Of a stretch of 64,000 bases of DNA, positions 54,028 to 62,829 are shown one piece after another. Position 1 is the stretch's first letter. Each line of letters begins with the position of its first letter. The stretch comes from Lachnospiraceae bacterium (lineage in GTDB: Bacteria; Bacillota; Clostridia; Lachnospirales; Lachnospiraceae), in contig VSNG01000002.1 in the NCBI GenBank assembly GCA_009774175.1, positions 18,790 to 82,789 of the forward strand. Direction: 5' to 3'. Below the pieces are notes generated by a model. It was not told where the DNA came from and did not search any database. It worked only from the letters and a program-made list of their open reading frames with translations. Made by a program: the position numbers and the translations under genes.

Positions 54028-54388
54028 GTTCCCTGCCATCCTTTTCCAGATCCCGCACACGTTTATCCAAAATGGCAAGCTCCTGAATCAGCGTCCGAAG
54101 CTTGCGGTTTTGTCTGGAAGCAATCGAGGTCAGCGACAACAGGATCAATACAATAAAACCGATGCAGAAAAGAAACAGGCCGTTCATATTGTCCTGAATG
54201 CCGAAAAGCCGGATGGTACGCGTCAAAAGCTCCGGCACCACCACCAGGATCCCCATAACGGCTCCCGCCACCAGCCATAAAAGCGTATACTTTAAATTGA
54301 GCGCCTTCTGTTTCAAAAAATACAGGATCACTATGAAATAGCTGATCACCACAATGATCAGCGTTATGCGCAAATGACTCGGTATCAT
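54017..54388 (-). CDS. DUF2304-family small membrane protein
   Basis: The 123-residue protein has three hydrophobic stretches (about 8-24, 32-52 and 66-84) and a charged C-terminal tail. The pattern LKYTLLWLVAGAVMG is characteristic of DUF2304, a family that is usually encoded directly after a DPM1/GtrB-like GT2, probably as its membrane partner, in the way GtrA works with GtrB. Its start overlaps the GT2 stop (ATGA) at 54385-54388, and its end overlaps the CotH-like start. Function inferred from the pairing. Confidence 0.82.
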   Translation of the reverse strand: MIPSHLRITLIIVVISYFIVILYFLKQKALNLKYTLLWLVAGAVMGILVVVPELLTRTIRLFGIQDNMNGLFLFCIGFIVLILLSLTSIASRQNRKLRTLIQELAILDKRVRDLEKDGREHDG

Positions 54389-55113
54389 TGTCTCTTCCCC
54401 CTTCTCACGCCATAGCTGAGTCTGCAGATCAGAATGGCCAGCGTCACCTTGATCATATAGTAAATGGATTTTTTAAAGGTTATGGAGCTTACGCCTCCCT
54501 CTCTGGCCCGCATCTGCACCGGAACCTCCCGCACCCGGCCAAGATGCATAATCGCCGCCACAATGGCCTCCGGCTCGGGATAGTCCATGGGATAATCCTT
54601 ACTGTATATCTCGATAAACATACGGTTCACCGCCCGAAAACCACTGGTCACATCCCTGATCCGCTTTCCCGTGGTAATCCGAATCAGGGCGCTTAAAATA
54701 TTGATACCCGCCCTGCGGCTTGCGGAAGTCTGAAAGCCCTCCTTTTCAAGGAAACGGGAACCGATCACCACGTCCGCTTCATCTGCAAGTATCGGCTCCA
54801 GAAGGTTTTCCAGATAGGCCGCGTCATGCTGTCCGTCGCCGTCCATCTGTACGGCGATGTCATAATCATTCTTATATGCATAGATATAGCCTGCCTGCAC
54901 CGCGCCGCCAATTCCCATATTAATGGAAAGATCCAGATAGCGGAAGCCCTGCCCTTCGCAGATGGCCGGCGTTTTGTCCGTGGAACCGTCGTTTACCACC
55001 AGATAGTCGCACCAGGGCGCAACACTACGCATCTGTTCCACTACCTGCACTATATTTTCCGCCTCGTTGTAGGCCGGTATGATAACCAGAATTTTTTTTC
55101 CCTTATAATCCAT
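54385..55113 (-). CDS. DPM1-like polyprenyl-phosphate glycosyltransferase (GT2)
   Basis: The 242-residue protein begins MDYKGKKILVIIPAYNEAENI and has CDYLVVNDGSTDKT, GGAVQAGYIYAYK and IAVQMDGDGQHD (Asp-Gly-Asp metal site) around residues 75-90, then VTSGFRAVNR. These are the marks of dolichol-phosphate mannose synthase-like enzymes. The last 30 residues (YYMIKVTLAILICRL) form a short membrane-associated helix. A frame extends upstream to 55203 but only the ATG at 55113 has a good GGAGA site; the upstream stretch is part of a small hairpin-bearing gap. With the DUF2304 partner it should make polyprenyl-phosphate hexose for the GT-C-like proteins at 55240 and 56877. Confidence 0.88.
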   Translation of the reverse strand: MDYKGKKILVIIPAYNEAENIVQVVEQMRSVAPWCDYLVVNDGSTDKTPAICEGQGFRYLDLSINMGIGGAVQAGYIYAYKNDYDIAVQMDGDGQHDAAYLENLLEPILADEADVVIGSRFLEKEGFQTSASRRAGINILSALIRITTGKRIRDVTSGFRAVNRMFIEIYSKDYPMDYPEPEAIVAAIMHLGRVREVPVQMRAREGGVSSITFKKSIYYMIKVTLAILICRLSYGVRRGKRQ

Positions 55114-55181
55114 AACAATCTCCATTTCGGAGCATTTATGCGATCCGTGGCCCCGCTTTGCTGACAAAAAGCCGTAAATAT

Positions 55182-55210
55182 CAAATTTGTGATGCTCCTG
55201 CACAAATTTG
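55182..55210 (-). repeat. 10-bp perfect inverted repeat in the gap before the DPM1-like gene
   Basis: Arms at 55182-55191 (caaatttgtg) and 55201-55210 (its reverse complement) flank a 9-base loop. The overlapping string gcacaaatttgcgc (55200-55213) shares 13 bases with 22073-22085, also in an intergenic gap. No T-run follows. It may be a dispersed repeat fragment or an mRNA hairpin. The whole gap 55114-55239 holds no gene that I can support. Confidence 0.6.
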
Positions 55211-55239
55211 CGCCTAAGCTTCTTCGGAAGGTGAAATAA

Positions 55240-56862
55240 TCAGCGTTTCCGCCGTCTCAGAAACTCTCTCAGACGTACCCGCCACAGCTGCCGTAAAAGC
55301 AGATAAAACGCAATATAAAAAGGGCCGAAATTATATACCAGATACCGCTGCTGCCCGAAAAACACCAGCGATATGACAAGCACCGTCACCACATTCGATC
55401 CAAGCACCAAAGCCATCATCTCCGCCCCTTCCCTGCACGCACGCACATCCGCGTATCCCCAGATCATCAGGGACAGCGCCGCCAGATACAGAAAAGCCGT
55501 CACCAGATGACAGAAGCCGTAAAGCGGCGCAAACTGGAAAAATACCGTACTGATAAAGGCCTGCGGCAGAAGCATCAGCGTATGATATAAAAACCGCCCG
55601 AAATGCGCTCTGATCAGCGTAAACCCTATGGTCCGCAGATGAGAAGACCTGATTTCACTGAACTGATCCGATCTGATCACTTCCGGGGCACACTCCACAT
55701 AATATTCGGAAGGCGTAAAAAGGCAGGTTCCGCCTATTTTTCCAATTCCCCCTACAATATCTTTCCACATCCACAGCCCTTCGCGGGCATAGGCATACCG
55801 TTCCTGCTCCCGGTCTGTCTCTTCATAAAGCGCAAGAAACAGCCCCTTTACCACCGGGTCCTGAAAAAGCGCCGCATCCTCATAATCCGCCTCATACATG
55901 CCTCTGGAAAAAATCAGGGTCATATACTGGCTGGTGGTAAAGCTCTTATCCACCAGCGCCTCCTCTGTTTCTGCAGCGGAAAGTGCCTCCTCATTGACCG
56001 TCTCGGCCTGTCCCTCTGACTCCGCCGCCTGCGCATCCAATTCCGTCCCCGCGGCCTCCTGCGCCGCGGCTTTCTGTCTGTCTTCCTCCAAGGCGATCTG
56101 GTACACCTCCGGCCACTGTACTTTCAGGCCGAACCTGTTAAAAGGATGCTCCGGCCCCAGCATCACGCGGTATCCCCTGATAAGGCCAAGCACCAGAACA
56201 ACCCCCGCCAGACTGACAGCCATACACCCAAGAAGCCCCGCCGCGGCGCGTATGATCTTGCGTCCTTTTCCCGCCGTCTTTTTCCCCATACAGACCAGAT
56301 AGAAAAACACAATCCCGCACACGGCGAAAAGAATCTGGAGTTGAGAGCGAACCGCCGAAAGCAGAAGCGTTATGCCAAAAGCTCCCGCCAGCCGGATATA
56401 GCTCTTATCCCAGACCGCCGAAAGCAGAACCGCCAAAAAAAGATAAAAGATGGAATACGCGATACCCTCTGTCAAAATCGCCTGGGTCATTACCACCGGC
56501 ATTTCGATGGTGTAGGGGTAAAGCGCAAAAAGACAGATCAAAACTCCCTCCACAGGCAAAAGCCCAAACCGCTTTCTCACAGTCTCCTCAAAAACCGTTA
56601 CGGAAAACGCCGCCAGCAGAGCCTGTTCCAGAATCACCGCCCAAAGATACCAGATATCACCGAAAAAATACTGATTTAAGAGCAGCAGAATCGGATAGGC
56701 GGGCATAACGCCCTCATGCCATCTGATCCGCATATAACTTCCGCTGTCGTCAAACAGAACGGGCCCGTCTCTCCCAAGCAACATAAAAACTACAGTCAGG
56801 AAGGCAAACACAAACAGCCGGAAGCCGTATTTCGTTATAAACCGTTTTCCCTTTTCCCGCAA
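55240..56862 (-). CDS. Polytopic membrane protein, GT-C-like, TTG start
   Basis: The 540-residue protein has about 11 hydrophobic helices. After the first helix (about residues 10-26) comes RDGPVLFDDSGSYMRIRWHEG, an acidic first outer loop typical of GT-C enzymes. Around residues 255-310 lies a long, mainly Ala-, Glu- and Gln-rich soluble insert. The start I choose is TTG at 56862 with AAAGGA eight bases upstream; no ATG lies in frame between the upstream stop and the first helix, and a longer frame from 56976 overlaps the neighbour by 100 bases. It sits with a DPM1-like gene, which suits an outer-face sugar transferase. Confidence 0.7.
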   Translation of the reverse strand: MREKGKRFITKYGFRLFVFAFLTVVFMLLGRDGPVLFDDSGSYMRIRWHEGVMPAYPILLLLNQYFFGDIWYLWAVILEQALLAAFSVTVFEETVRKRFGLLPVEGVLICLFALYPYTIEMPVVMTQAILTEGIAYSIFYLFLAVLLSAVWDKSYIRLAGAFGITLLLSAVRSQLQILFAVCGIVFFYLVCMGKKTAGKGRKIIRAAAGLLGCMAVSLAGVVLVLGLIRGYRVMLGPEHPFNRFGLKVQWPEVYQIALEEDRQKAAAQEAAGTELDAQAAESEGQAETVNEEALSAAETEEALVDKSFTTSQYMTLIFSRGMYEADYEDAALFQDPVVKGLFLALYEETDREQERYAYAREGLWMWKDIVGGIGKIGGTCLFTPSEYYVECAPEVIRSDQFSEIRSSHLRTIGFTLIRAHFGRFLYHTLMLLPQAFISTVFFQFAPLYGFCHLVTAFLYLAALSLMIWGYADVRACREGAEMMALVLGSNVVTVLVISLVFFGQQRYLVYNFGPFYIAFYLLLRQLWRVRLREFLRRRKR

Positions 56863-56876
56863 AGTTCCATTCCTTT

Positions 56877-58211
56877 CTAGCCGTAAAGCATGATATGTCT
56901 GGCAATCTGGCAGGCGTTTAATAATACGCCCGCTCCCATACAGAACCATAAAAACCTCCGGCCAAACGCCGGCCATTTTTCTTCCCCGCTGTCATACAGA
57001 GCCACAATCAGAATGATCATGGCCATATACAGATAAATCATAGTCCGCAAAATGGACGCGATCACAGTCGGCGTAATCCCCACCGCCATCTCCGGGAGAC
57101 AGGCCAGAACCAGAATCACCACCGCCGGCCGGCTTCCCTTTGCACGGGTAAACAGCGTATAAAGCACAATGGCAAACCAGGCCGCCACCGTTACGAGCAA
57201 AAGTCCCTGTTCCACCCTGTCGGCCATACTTTTCGGAAGCGGCGTCGGCACCTGATAGGTGAGGACGCGCCAACCCATAAAATAATTTACCATAAACCAG
57301 CCCGTCCACGCCACATCCGTAATGACAGGCACCGCCGCCATCAGCCGTTTTCCGAAAGACTCTCCCTTCCACGAGAAGAATACAGCCATATTCAGTATAA
57401 AAAATACCGGGCTTGGCAGAGAAACAAAATGCATGTACGAAGAGAGAACGCCCATTCGCAGCCTGTCCACAACAGTCAGTTCAAAAAATTCCGGCATCCA
57501 GTACCGCGCATCGCTGACAGGACGCAGGCGGTTCCCAGGACAGCTCAGAATATAAAGCAGGAAAAGTATGGTCAGCCCCATACAGAGGAAAACCACCGCC
57601 GGACATTTCCTCTTTTCTTTCTTACAGTAAAGCAAAAGCCCAAGCTCCACCAGAAAAAGGATGGCCGCCATGGATTCAAAGCTGGCGCAGTAGAAAATGG
57701 AAAGCGCCGAAAGCAGAGTCTCCCTGCCGGACAGGCTCTGCCCATGCAGTCCCGCCTGCAGCATCCGATTAATCGCATAAAGCCCCAGCGCAATCACCCA
57801 CAGATAATTGGTTGTAGTGGCAATCCACCCGGTCTGCGCCATAATGGAAAAGGGAAAGGCGCAAAGTAAAACCGCTGTCATAACATAAGTTCGTTTCTCC
57901 CGCAGATCAAAAAGATGTTCCATGATCCATACCAGATCAAAATATAAAAGAGCTATCATTAACAAATTCAGTGTTTTCCATATGAAAGCGGGCCAGGTTG
58001 TGAGAAAAGGCAAAACCAGTTCGATAGTGATCCGGGAAGACCATGTTTCGTATCTGGTGATTGTATAGGACAGCAGATTATTGTGATACTCTCCCAGCAT
58101 CTTCGCAAACGTGGCATCATCCCAATAAGTGGGCGAAAGAAAAATATGAAAGGGCAGATAAAAGAGCAGTACTCCAATTACCGCTCTGTATTTGGTTTGC
58201 AAACGTCTCAT
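56877..58211 (-). CDS. Polytopic membrane protein, DUF6056-like
   Basis: The 444-residue protein has about 11 helices. It starts MRRLQTKYRAVIGVLLFYLPFH and the first outer loop reads SPTYWDDATFAKMLGEYHNN, whose Asp-Asp is in the GT-C position; later WSSRITIELVLPFL and a CPGNRLRP motif after helix 6 or 7 recall the DUF6056 group of putative glycosyltransferase-like membrane proteins. A strong GGAGG site precedes the ATG at 58211. A gap of 147 bases, the largest between genes here, lies upstream and carries an imperfect inverted repeat and a possible 17-codon leader. Function is inferred. Confidence 0.72.
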   Translation of the reverse strand: MRRLQTKYRAVIGVLLFYLPFHIFLSPTYWDDATFAKMLGEYHNNLLSYTITRYETWSSRITIELVLPFLTTWPAFIWKTLNLLMIALLYFDLVWIMEHLFDLREKRTYVMTAVLLCAFPFSIMAQTGWIATTTNYLWVIALGLYAINRMLQAGLHGQSLSGRETLLSALSIFYCASFESMAAILFLVELGLLLYCKKEKRKCPAVVFLCMGLTILFLLYILSCPGNRLRPVSDARYWMPEFFELTVVDRLRMGVLSSYMHFVSLPSPVFFILNMAVFFSWKGESFGKRLMAAVPVITDVAWTGWFMVNYFMGWRVLTYQVPTPLPKSMADRVEQGLLLVTVAAWFAIVLYTLFTRAKGSRPAVVILVLACLPEMAVGITPTVIASILRTMIYLYMAMIILIVALYDSGEEKWPAFGRRFLWFCMGAGVLLNACQIARHIMLYG

Positions 58212-58243
58212 ACGCTTCCTCCTTTCCCTCTTACTCTTTTTCT

Positions 58244-58327
58244 GGCGATTGCGAAACTCATCATATCTCCATCATAATTATGCTGTTTGTGCAATTTCAA
58301 TAAACATAGCAGAGTTTCACAATTGCC
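58244..58327 (-). repeat. Imperfect 16-bp inverted repeat in the leader of the gene at 58211
   Basis: Arms at 58244-58259 (ggcgattgcgaaactc) and 58312-58327 (gagtttcacaattgcc) pair at 14 of 16 positions around a 52-base AT-rich loop. On the minus-strand transcript this would make a long stem-loop just ahead of the ribosome site (AGGAGG) of the gene at 58211. It could be a leader structure or a small repetitive element. No terminator-like T-run follows. Confidence 0.55.
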
Positions 58328-58358
58328 TATTCTTTTTTCCTTTCCTGTAAAGCGCCGG

Positions 58359-60140
58359 TCACAGATCAGCGAACACCTCGTCCTTTCGCTTCATTTCCAC
58401 CTTACCGTCGCTCACCTCATAAATCACATCCACATTGCGTATTGTGGTAAGCCGGTGGGCAATAATGATCATGGTTTTCATTCCCTGCAAATGTTCGATG
58501 GCCTCCATGACCGCGGACTCCGTCTCATTGTCCAGCGCGGAAGTAGCCTCGTCCAGCACAAGAATCTCCGGGTCATGATAGAGCGCCCTGGCAATGCCGA
58601 TACGCTGTCTCTGCCCTCCCGACAGCCGCACGCCCCTGTCACCCACAATCGTGTCAAGGCCATGAGGCAGACTGTCAATAAATTCCCGCAGCTGCGCTTT
58701 CTCCACAGCCTCCCGCACCGCTTCCTCGTCAATCTGCTCCTCCCGTACTCCGAAAGCGATATTATTGCGTATCGAATCGTCGGAAAGATAGATGGTCTGG
58801 GGAATGTACCCCACCTGGGCATGAAAGGTTTGGGCCTGCTCATGGACATTAATATCATCCGCCATCACCACGCCCTTTACAGGCGTCAAAAGCCCCAATA
58901 TAATATCCACCATGGTGGTTTTCCCTGACCCGGTGGAACCGATAAACGCAACGGTAGTGCCCTTTTTAACCGCCAGACTCACATCGTCAAGCACCAACTC
59001 CTCCGTATCCGGATAGTGATAGGACACGCCCTGCACCTGAATTTCCCTTTGCAGCCTCCAGTCCCTGTTTCTCTCCTGCCGGTTCCCGGCGCTCAGACCC
59101 TCGATCCCCACCAGATCATGGTAAACAAGCTCCACGGATGGCAGGGCGTAAAGCATGTTGGAAGCGTGTTCATTGATCCGCCCCACGCTCGGCATCAGAC
59201 GCATGGCCGCCACTGCGAAAGCCGCCAGCTGGGAAATAAAGTAAACCGAATCCGCTTCGCCAAAGAGGAGCTTTACAATCACGGCAATCAAAAGTCCCGC
59301 CATGGAAACAGCTTCCACCGTATATTTGGGCAGAATAGAAATGGTTCTGGCAATTCGAAGCCCTCTTGCATATTTTTTCCAATATTTCCGAAATTCGTCG
59401 GTAAAATAAGCTTCCCGTTCCAGAATCTTGATTTCCTTGATACCGCCAAGAGCCTGATTCATCCACTGGAAAATCTTTCCCTGATAACCCTGATTTTCAA
59501 ATCCCAGCCGACGACTGTACTTTCTGCTGATGAGCAGAAAACCGCCCACAAAAACAGCCAGAAACCCCAGCACGATGATGGTTATGGATTTACTCACAAC
59601 CAACAGATAAATCACCAGCACGGCCGAAACCGCAAGCTCGGCCATAAGCTCCAGCGTATAGAGAATAACCTGCATAAACCGGGAAGTGTCCTCATGAAGG
59701 CTTCTCTGTAAAATCGCAATGTTATGATTCAGATGAAAGGTGTAGGGCTCCTTCATATAAGCGGCAAGAAGCCTTGTGGACAGTTTCATCTGCGTATTAT
59801 AGGAAAAGCGAAAAATATAATCCTTTTCCAGTATGAGATAGACATTTTTTATCACGTAGATTCCGATAATGCAGACGGCAATCAAAATCATAAAGCTTCT
59901 CGTAGAATGAAAACCGAACAGATCATAGATCTCTTTCAGATACCATCTGCTTTGAATGGTGCCCGGCTCCTGGAGCACCTCAATAAAGGGTACGAAAACC
60001 ATCACGGCAGCCAGTTCCAGAAAACTTCCCACTACGATAGCCGCCGAAAGAAGCGTAAGCTTCCATTTATCCTTCTTATCAAAGATATAACCAAGTTTGG
60101 CAAGCAGAGACGCCTGCCCGCCCTTTTTTGTTTCACTCAT
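58359..60140 (-). CDS. ABC transporter, PglK-like lipid-oligosaccharide flippase
   Basis: The 593-residue half-transporter has a six-helix N-terminal domain and an ATPase domain with Walker A (GSTGSGKTT) from about 401, signature (LSGGQRQR) from about 506, Walker B (ILVLDEATSAL) from about 526 and the H-loop His near 562. The N-terminal region (DKKDKWKLTLLSAAIVVGSFLELAAVM) fits the PglK type. I use ATG 60140; a TTG frame at 60212 lacks a ribosome site. It closes the leading module of the island (radical SAM, two GTs, acetyltransferase, flippase) and probably exports that module's product. Confidence 0.9.
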   Translation of the reverse strand: MSETKKGGQASLLAKLGYIFDKKDKWKLTLLSAAIVVGSFLELAAVMVFVPFIEVLQEPGTIQSRWYLKEIYDLFGFHSTRSFMILIAVCIIGIYVIKNVYLILEKDYIFRFSYNTQMKLSTRLLAAYMKEPYTFHLNHNIAILQRSLHEDTSRFMQVILYTLELMAELAVSAVLVIYLLVVSKSITIIVLGFLAVFVGGFLLISRKYSRRLGFENQGYQGKIFQWMNQALGGIKEIKILEREAYFTDEFRKYWKKYARGLRIARTISILPKYTVEAVSMAGLLIAVIVKLLFGEADSVYFISQLAAFAVAAMRLMPSVGRINEHASNMLYALPSVELVYHDLVGIEGLSAGNRQERNRDWRLQREIQVQGVSYHYPDTEELVLDDVSLAVKKGTTVAFIGSTGSGKTTMVDIILGLLTPVKGVVMADDINVHEQAQTFHAQVGYIPQTIYLSDDSIRNNIAFGVREEQIDEEAVREAVEKAQLREFIDSLPHGLDTIVGDRGVRLSGGQRQRIGIARALYHDPEILVLDEATSALDNETESAVMEAIEHLQGMKTMIIIAHRLTTIRNVDVIYEVSDGKVEMKRKDEVFADL

Positions 60141-60204
60141 ACTGCAACTTGCCTTTCTGTCTTCTTTCGGCTTCCCCGGCATAAAGCTGCGCAAAAGCGC
60201 CGTC

Positions 60205-60780
60205 TCATGCAAAGAGCGCCGGACATAAATTGCTGTGGGAATTATGCTCGCTTATCTTTCGGGCCGGCGCGCCGGCCCAGGTCGTTCCCGGTTCTGTAAT
60301 ATCCTTTGTCACCACCGCGTTTGCGCCCACGGCCACATCGTCCGCTATGCAAACCGCTCCGATCACCTTCGCGCCGCTTCCGAAATAGCAGTTGTCTCCA
60401 ATTACCGCCGCCTCATGGCTTCCGCCCGTTGCGCCGATAGTCACGCCCTCCTGCAGCCGGCAGTTTTTGCCCGCCCTGGCATTTGCGTGCACCACTATGG
60501 TGCCGTAATGGGGAATGGAAAGCCCCGGTCCGAACACATTGGCGGGAATGGTCATACCCAGTCTGACGCTGAGCCGGTGATACCGAAATTTATGGTACTT
60601 TCCGACCAGAAGCGCGGCCGGGCCGCTTTTACAGTTACTGTCGTATTCCACCTTGCGCAATAAGATCTCAAGCTTCCAGATCTCATCCCCGAACAGCCGG
60701 GGACGCCTGTCCTGTTTCCTGCCAAGAGCGATTCTGTCCTGTTCCAGATAATACTGATACGTCTTTTTGCTGTCTATCAT
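60205..60780 (-). CDS. Serine-acetyltransferase-like hexapeptide acetyltransferase
   Basis: The 191-residue protein has a helical N-terminal half (residues 1-85) and a left-handed beta-helix half with IPHYGTIVVHANARAGKNCRLQEG, TIGATGG, DNCYFGSGAKVIGAVCIADDVAVGANAVVTKDI. This is the CysE-like layout, and the HYG and HAN stretches hold the catalytic-type His. Such proteins in polysaccharide loci acetylate sugar hydroxyls from acetyl-CoA in the cytoplasm rather than serine. Ribosome site AAAAGGAT lies before the ATG at 60780, which is 9 bases after the GT-D stop. Substrate inferred from context. Confidence 0.85.
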   Translation of the reverse strand: MIDSKKTYQYYLEQDRIALGRKQDRRPRLFGDEIWKLEILLRKVEYDSNCKSGPAALLVGKYHKFRYHRLSVRLGMTIPANVFGPGLSIPHYGTIVVHANARAGKNCRLQEGVTIGATGGSHEAAVIGDNCYFGSGAKVIGAVCIADDVAVGANAVVTKDITEPGTTWAGAPARKISEHNSHSNLCPALFA

Positions 60781-60789
60781 ATCCTTTTC

Positions 60790-61668
60790 TTACCCCTGCT
60801 GCGCGTGTATCTGCGCCCTGATCTGTTCGAGATATTCCGTATACCCGGCTGCCCGGTTTGCCGCTTCCCCGATTACCTCGTGCTTTTCAAGCTGCATTTT
60901 TCCCGGAGAACGTCTCGCATACCACTCGTATTCCAGATCAAGATTGCCGATGTCCAGCACGCGGTAGCCCTGTTTAAACAACTCCACCGCCAGAAACTTC
61001 GCAGCCACGCCCACGGACAATAAAAACAGCCTGTCCTTACCATAATCCGTACAGGCGTTCAGAATGGCGGGAATCGCCCGGTAAGCGTCGCTTGGCGGAC
61101 AGATAATTCTCTCTATGCTCCGCGCCGTGTCAAAAAGATCATTGCCGACGCCGTTGTGGGTTTTTTGCCCCTCCACGATAACAACGTCTCTATTTTCCCA
61201 TATTTTCCTTATTTTAGCAAACTGCCGGCCCACATGGCTGCGGTCTTTGGGATAATAATAACAGCGGGAGACAAAAGTATTGTAGTAAACCCGGTTGGGA
61301 TTGCAGTACTTTTCGTAGGTTTTCCGGCAAAAAAGCAAATGATCCTTCCAGAACTGTCTGCTCGCCTTCCGATGATCCGAAAGAGTTTCAAAAACTCCCG
61401 GTATGGTCACGATCAGGTCGTCCCAGGCATAGCCGAGAATCTCCGCCAGCCCTTTTGCAATCTCGGGACTTGCCTTTTGCAGCATCAGATCGCCGCCCTT
61501 AATCATTACAATCTCGCCGTCCCCGAAGCGCACCATACTCTTTTCGGTATGCAAAAGCTCGTCTATGGTATCATCCACGGAATGCACCTGTATTCGGTTG
61601 TGCAGGATGCCCTTTTCATACAGAAACCAGACAATCGCCGCCAGAATATCCTTTATTTTACGTTTCAT
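60790..61668 (-). CDS. GT-D family glycosyltransferase (SP_1767/DUF1792 type)
   Basis: The 292-residue protein has SMVRFGDGEIVMIKGGDL at residues 44-61, containing the D50-x-E52 metal motif that defines the GT-D fold (model enzyme: the glucosyltransferase DUF1792 of streptococcal serine-rich-protein glycosylation). Other family blocks follow: VTIPGVFETL, FVSRCYYYPKDRS, VVIVEGQKTHNGVGNDLFD and a late LDLEYEWY. It probably transfers a hexose in the cytoplasm. The start overlaps the upstream GT4 stop (ATGA at 61665-61668). A shorter-matching relative lies at 2328. Confidence 0.9.
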   Translation of the reverse strand: MKRKIKDILAAIVWFLYEKGILHNRIQVHSVDDTIDELLHTEKSMVRFGDGEIVMIKGGDLMLQKASPEIAKGLAEILGYAWDDLIVTIPGVFETLSDHRKASRQFWKDHLLFCRKTYEKYCNPNRVYYNTFVSRCYYYPKDRSHVGRQFAKIRKIWENRDVVIVEGQKTHNGVGNDLFDTARSIERIICPPSDAYRAIPAILNACTDYGKDRLFLLSVGVAAKFLAVELFKQGYRVLDIGNLDLEYEWYARRSPGKMQLEKHEVIGEAANRAAGYTEYLEQIRAQIHAQQG

Positions 61669-62810
61669 ATTTTTTCCTGCAAAATCCTCTCCCGCATTCC
61701 CATAATCGTTTCGAAATAGCATCGGTAATTATATTTCTCCGAAAGCGCCTGATACCCGGCCGCCCCCATCCGCTTCATCCGCTCCCTGTCGGAAAGCATC
61801 TGATCCAGCCTGTCCTGAAAATCGGCCTCGTCGCAGTCCTGAAACCAAAAGCCCGTGACCCCATCCTCCACATAACAAGCGGTTCCGTTGGTATCGCTGA
61901 CAATAACGGGCAGCGAATAGCTCATGGCTTCCAGCTGGGACACCGACGCCATTTCCAGCGTACTGGGAATTACATACAAATCGGCGGACAGATATTCCCT
62001 TTCCATATCCCTTCTGGCCACGTTTGTTTTCACCGTAACCATATCCTCCATATGATGACTGGCCACATAATCTTTTACCTGCCCGCAGTATTCTTTCTGA
62101 AAGCGGTTCGTGGCCTCGCCCACAAGGGTCACCTTTAACTTATATTTTTCCTTCAACCTCCTTACGGCCCGCAAAAGCATCAGGTGGTGTTTTCTGATCT
62201 CGTATTTGCCGATGCAGAGAATATGTATCCTGCCATCTGCAAAGTATGTTCTCTCCTTTGGCGCTCTCCGGGGATTCACCACAAAGGGCACAAAATAATC
62301 GTTCTTCCTCACAACCGTCCCCGGCTTCTTCAGCCCCATCACCGGCGTCATGCGCAGGGCCGGCGTAAGCTTTGCCACCAGACGGTGGGCCGGATCTGTC
62401 TTCGGCGGTTCGGACCAGAGGGGATTCTGGTTGTAGAGAATACAGGGATATCCCTTTTTTCTGCAGACCAGATATGCCGCCATGGAATACACGGAGCGCT
62501 CCCGCAGGATCACCAGATCGGGGGCAAATTCGCAGATCAGACGCTTTAATTTCCCAAGCGGCGGAAAGCCGTGCTGAATCTTGAATACGATAGCCTCAGG
62601 GTCTTTTCTGTGAATCACCTTCACGTACAGAAAATCAATCAGCCGGTACAGCGGGGAATAGCCAAGCACAATGGGCGTCACACAGCTGTAATCCTCGATC
62701 AGCGCCGCATAATGACTGATAAATCGCACCTCATGGCCGCTTTCTGTCAGTCCTTTCATGATATCCATCTGATTTGTATGATAACGCGGAGCTACATAGA
62801 GAAGCTTCAT
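61665..62810 (-). CDS. GT4-family glycosyltransferase
   Basis: The 381-residue GT-B enzyme starts MKLLYVAPRYHTNQMDIMKGL, and its N-terminal domain has APDLVILRERSVYSMAAYL. The C-terminal domain carries HILCIGKYEIRKHHLMLLRAV and PSTLEMASVSQLEAMSYSLPVIVSD, the E-x7-E donor motif in a slightly altered form. Ribosome site GGAGGA lies before the ATG at 62810. It is placed between the radical SAM gene and the GT-D gene and overlaps the latter by four bases. Donor unknown. Confidence 0.88.
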   Translation of the reverse strand: MKLLYVAPRYHTNQMDIMKGLTESGHEVRFISHYAALIEDYSCVTPIVLGYSPLYRLIDFLYVKVIHRKDPEAIVFKIQHGFPPLGKLKRLICEFAPDLVILRERSVYSMAAYLVCRKKGYPCILYNQNPLWSEPPKTDPAHRLVAKLTPALRMTPVMGLKKPGTVVRKNDYFVPFVVNPRRAPKERTYFADGRIHILCIGKYEIRKHHLMLLRAVRRLKEKYKLKVTLVGEATNRFQKEYCGQVKDYVASHHMEDMVTVKTNVARRDMEREYLSADLYVIPSTLEMASVSQLEAMSYSLPVIVSDTNGTACYVEDGVTGFWFQDCDEADFQDRLDQMLSDRERMKRMGAAGYQALSEKYNYRCYFETIMGMRERILQEKI

Positions 62811-62829
62811 ATTTTCCTCCGAAACATAA

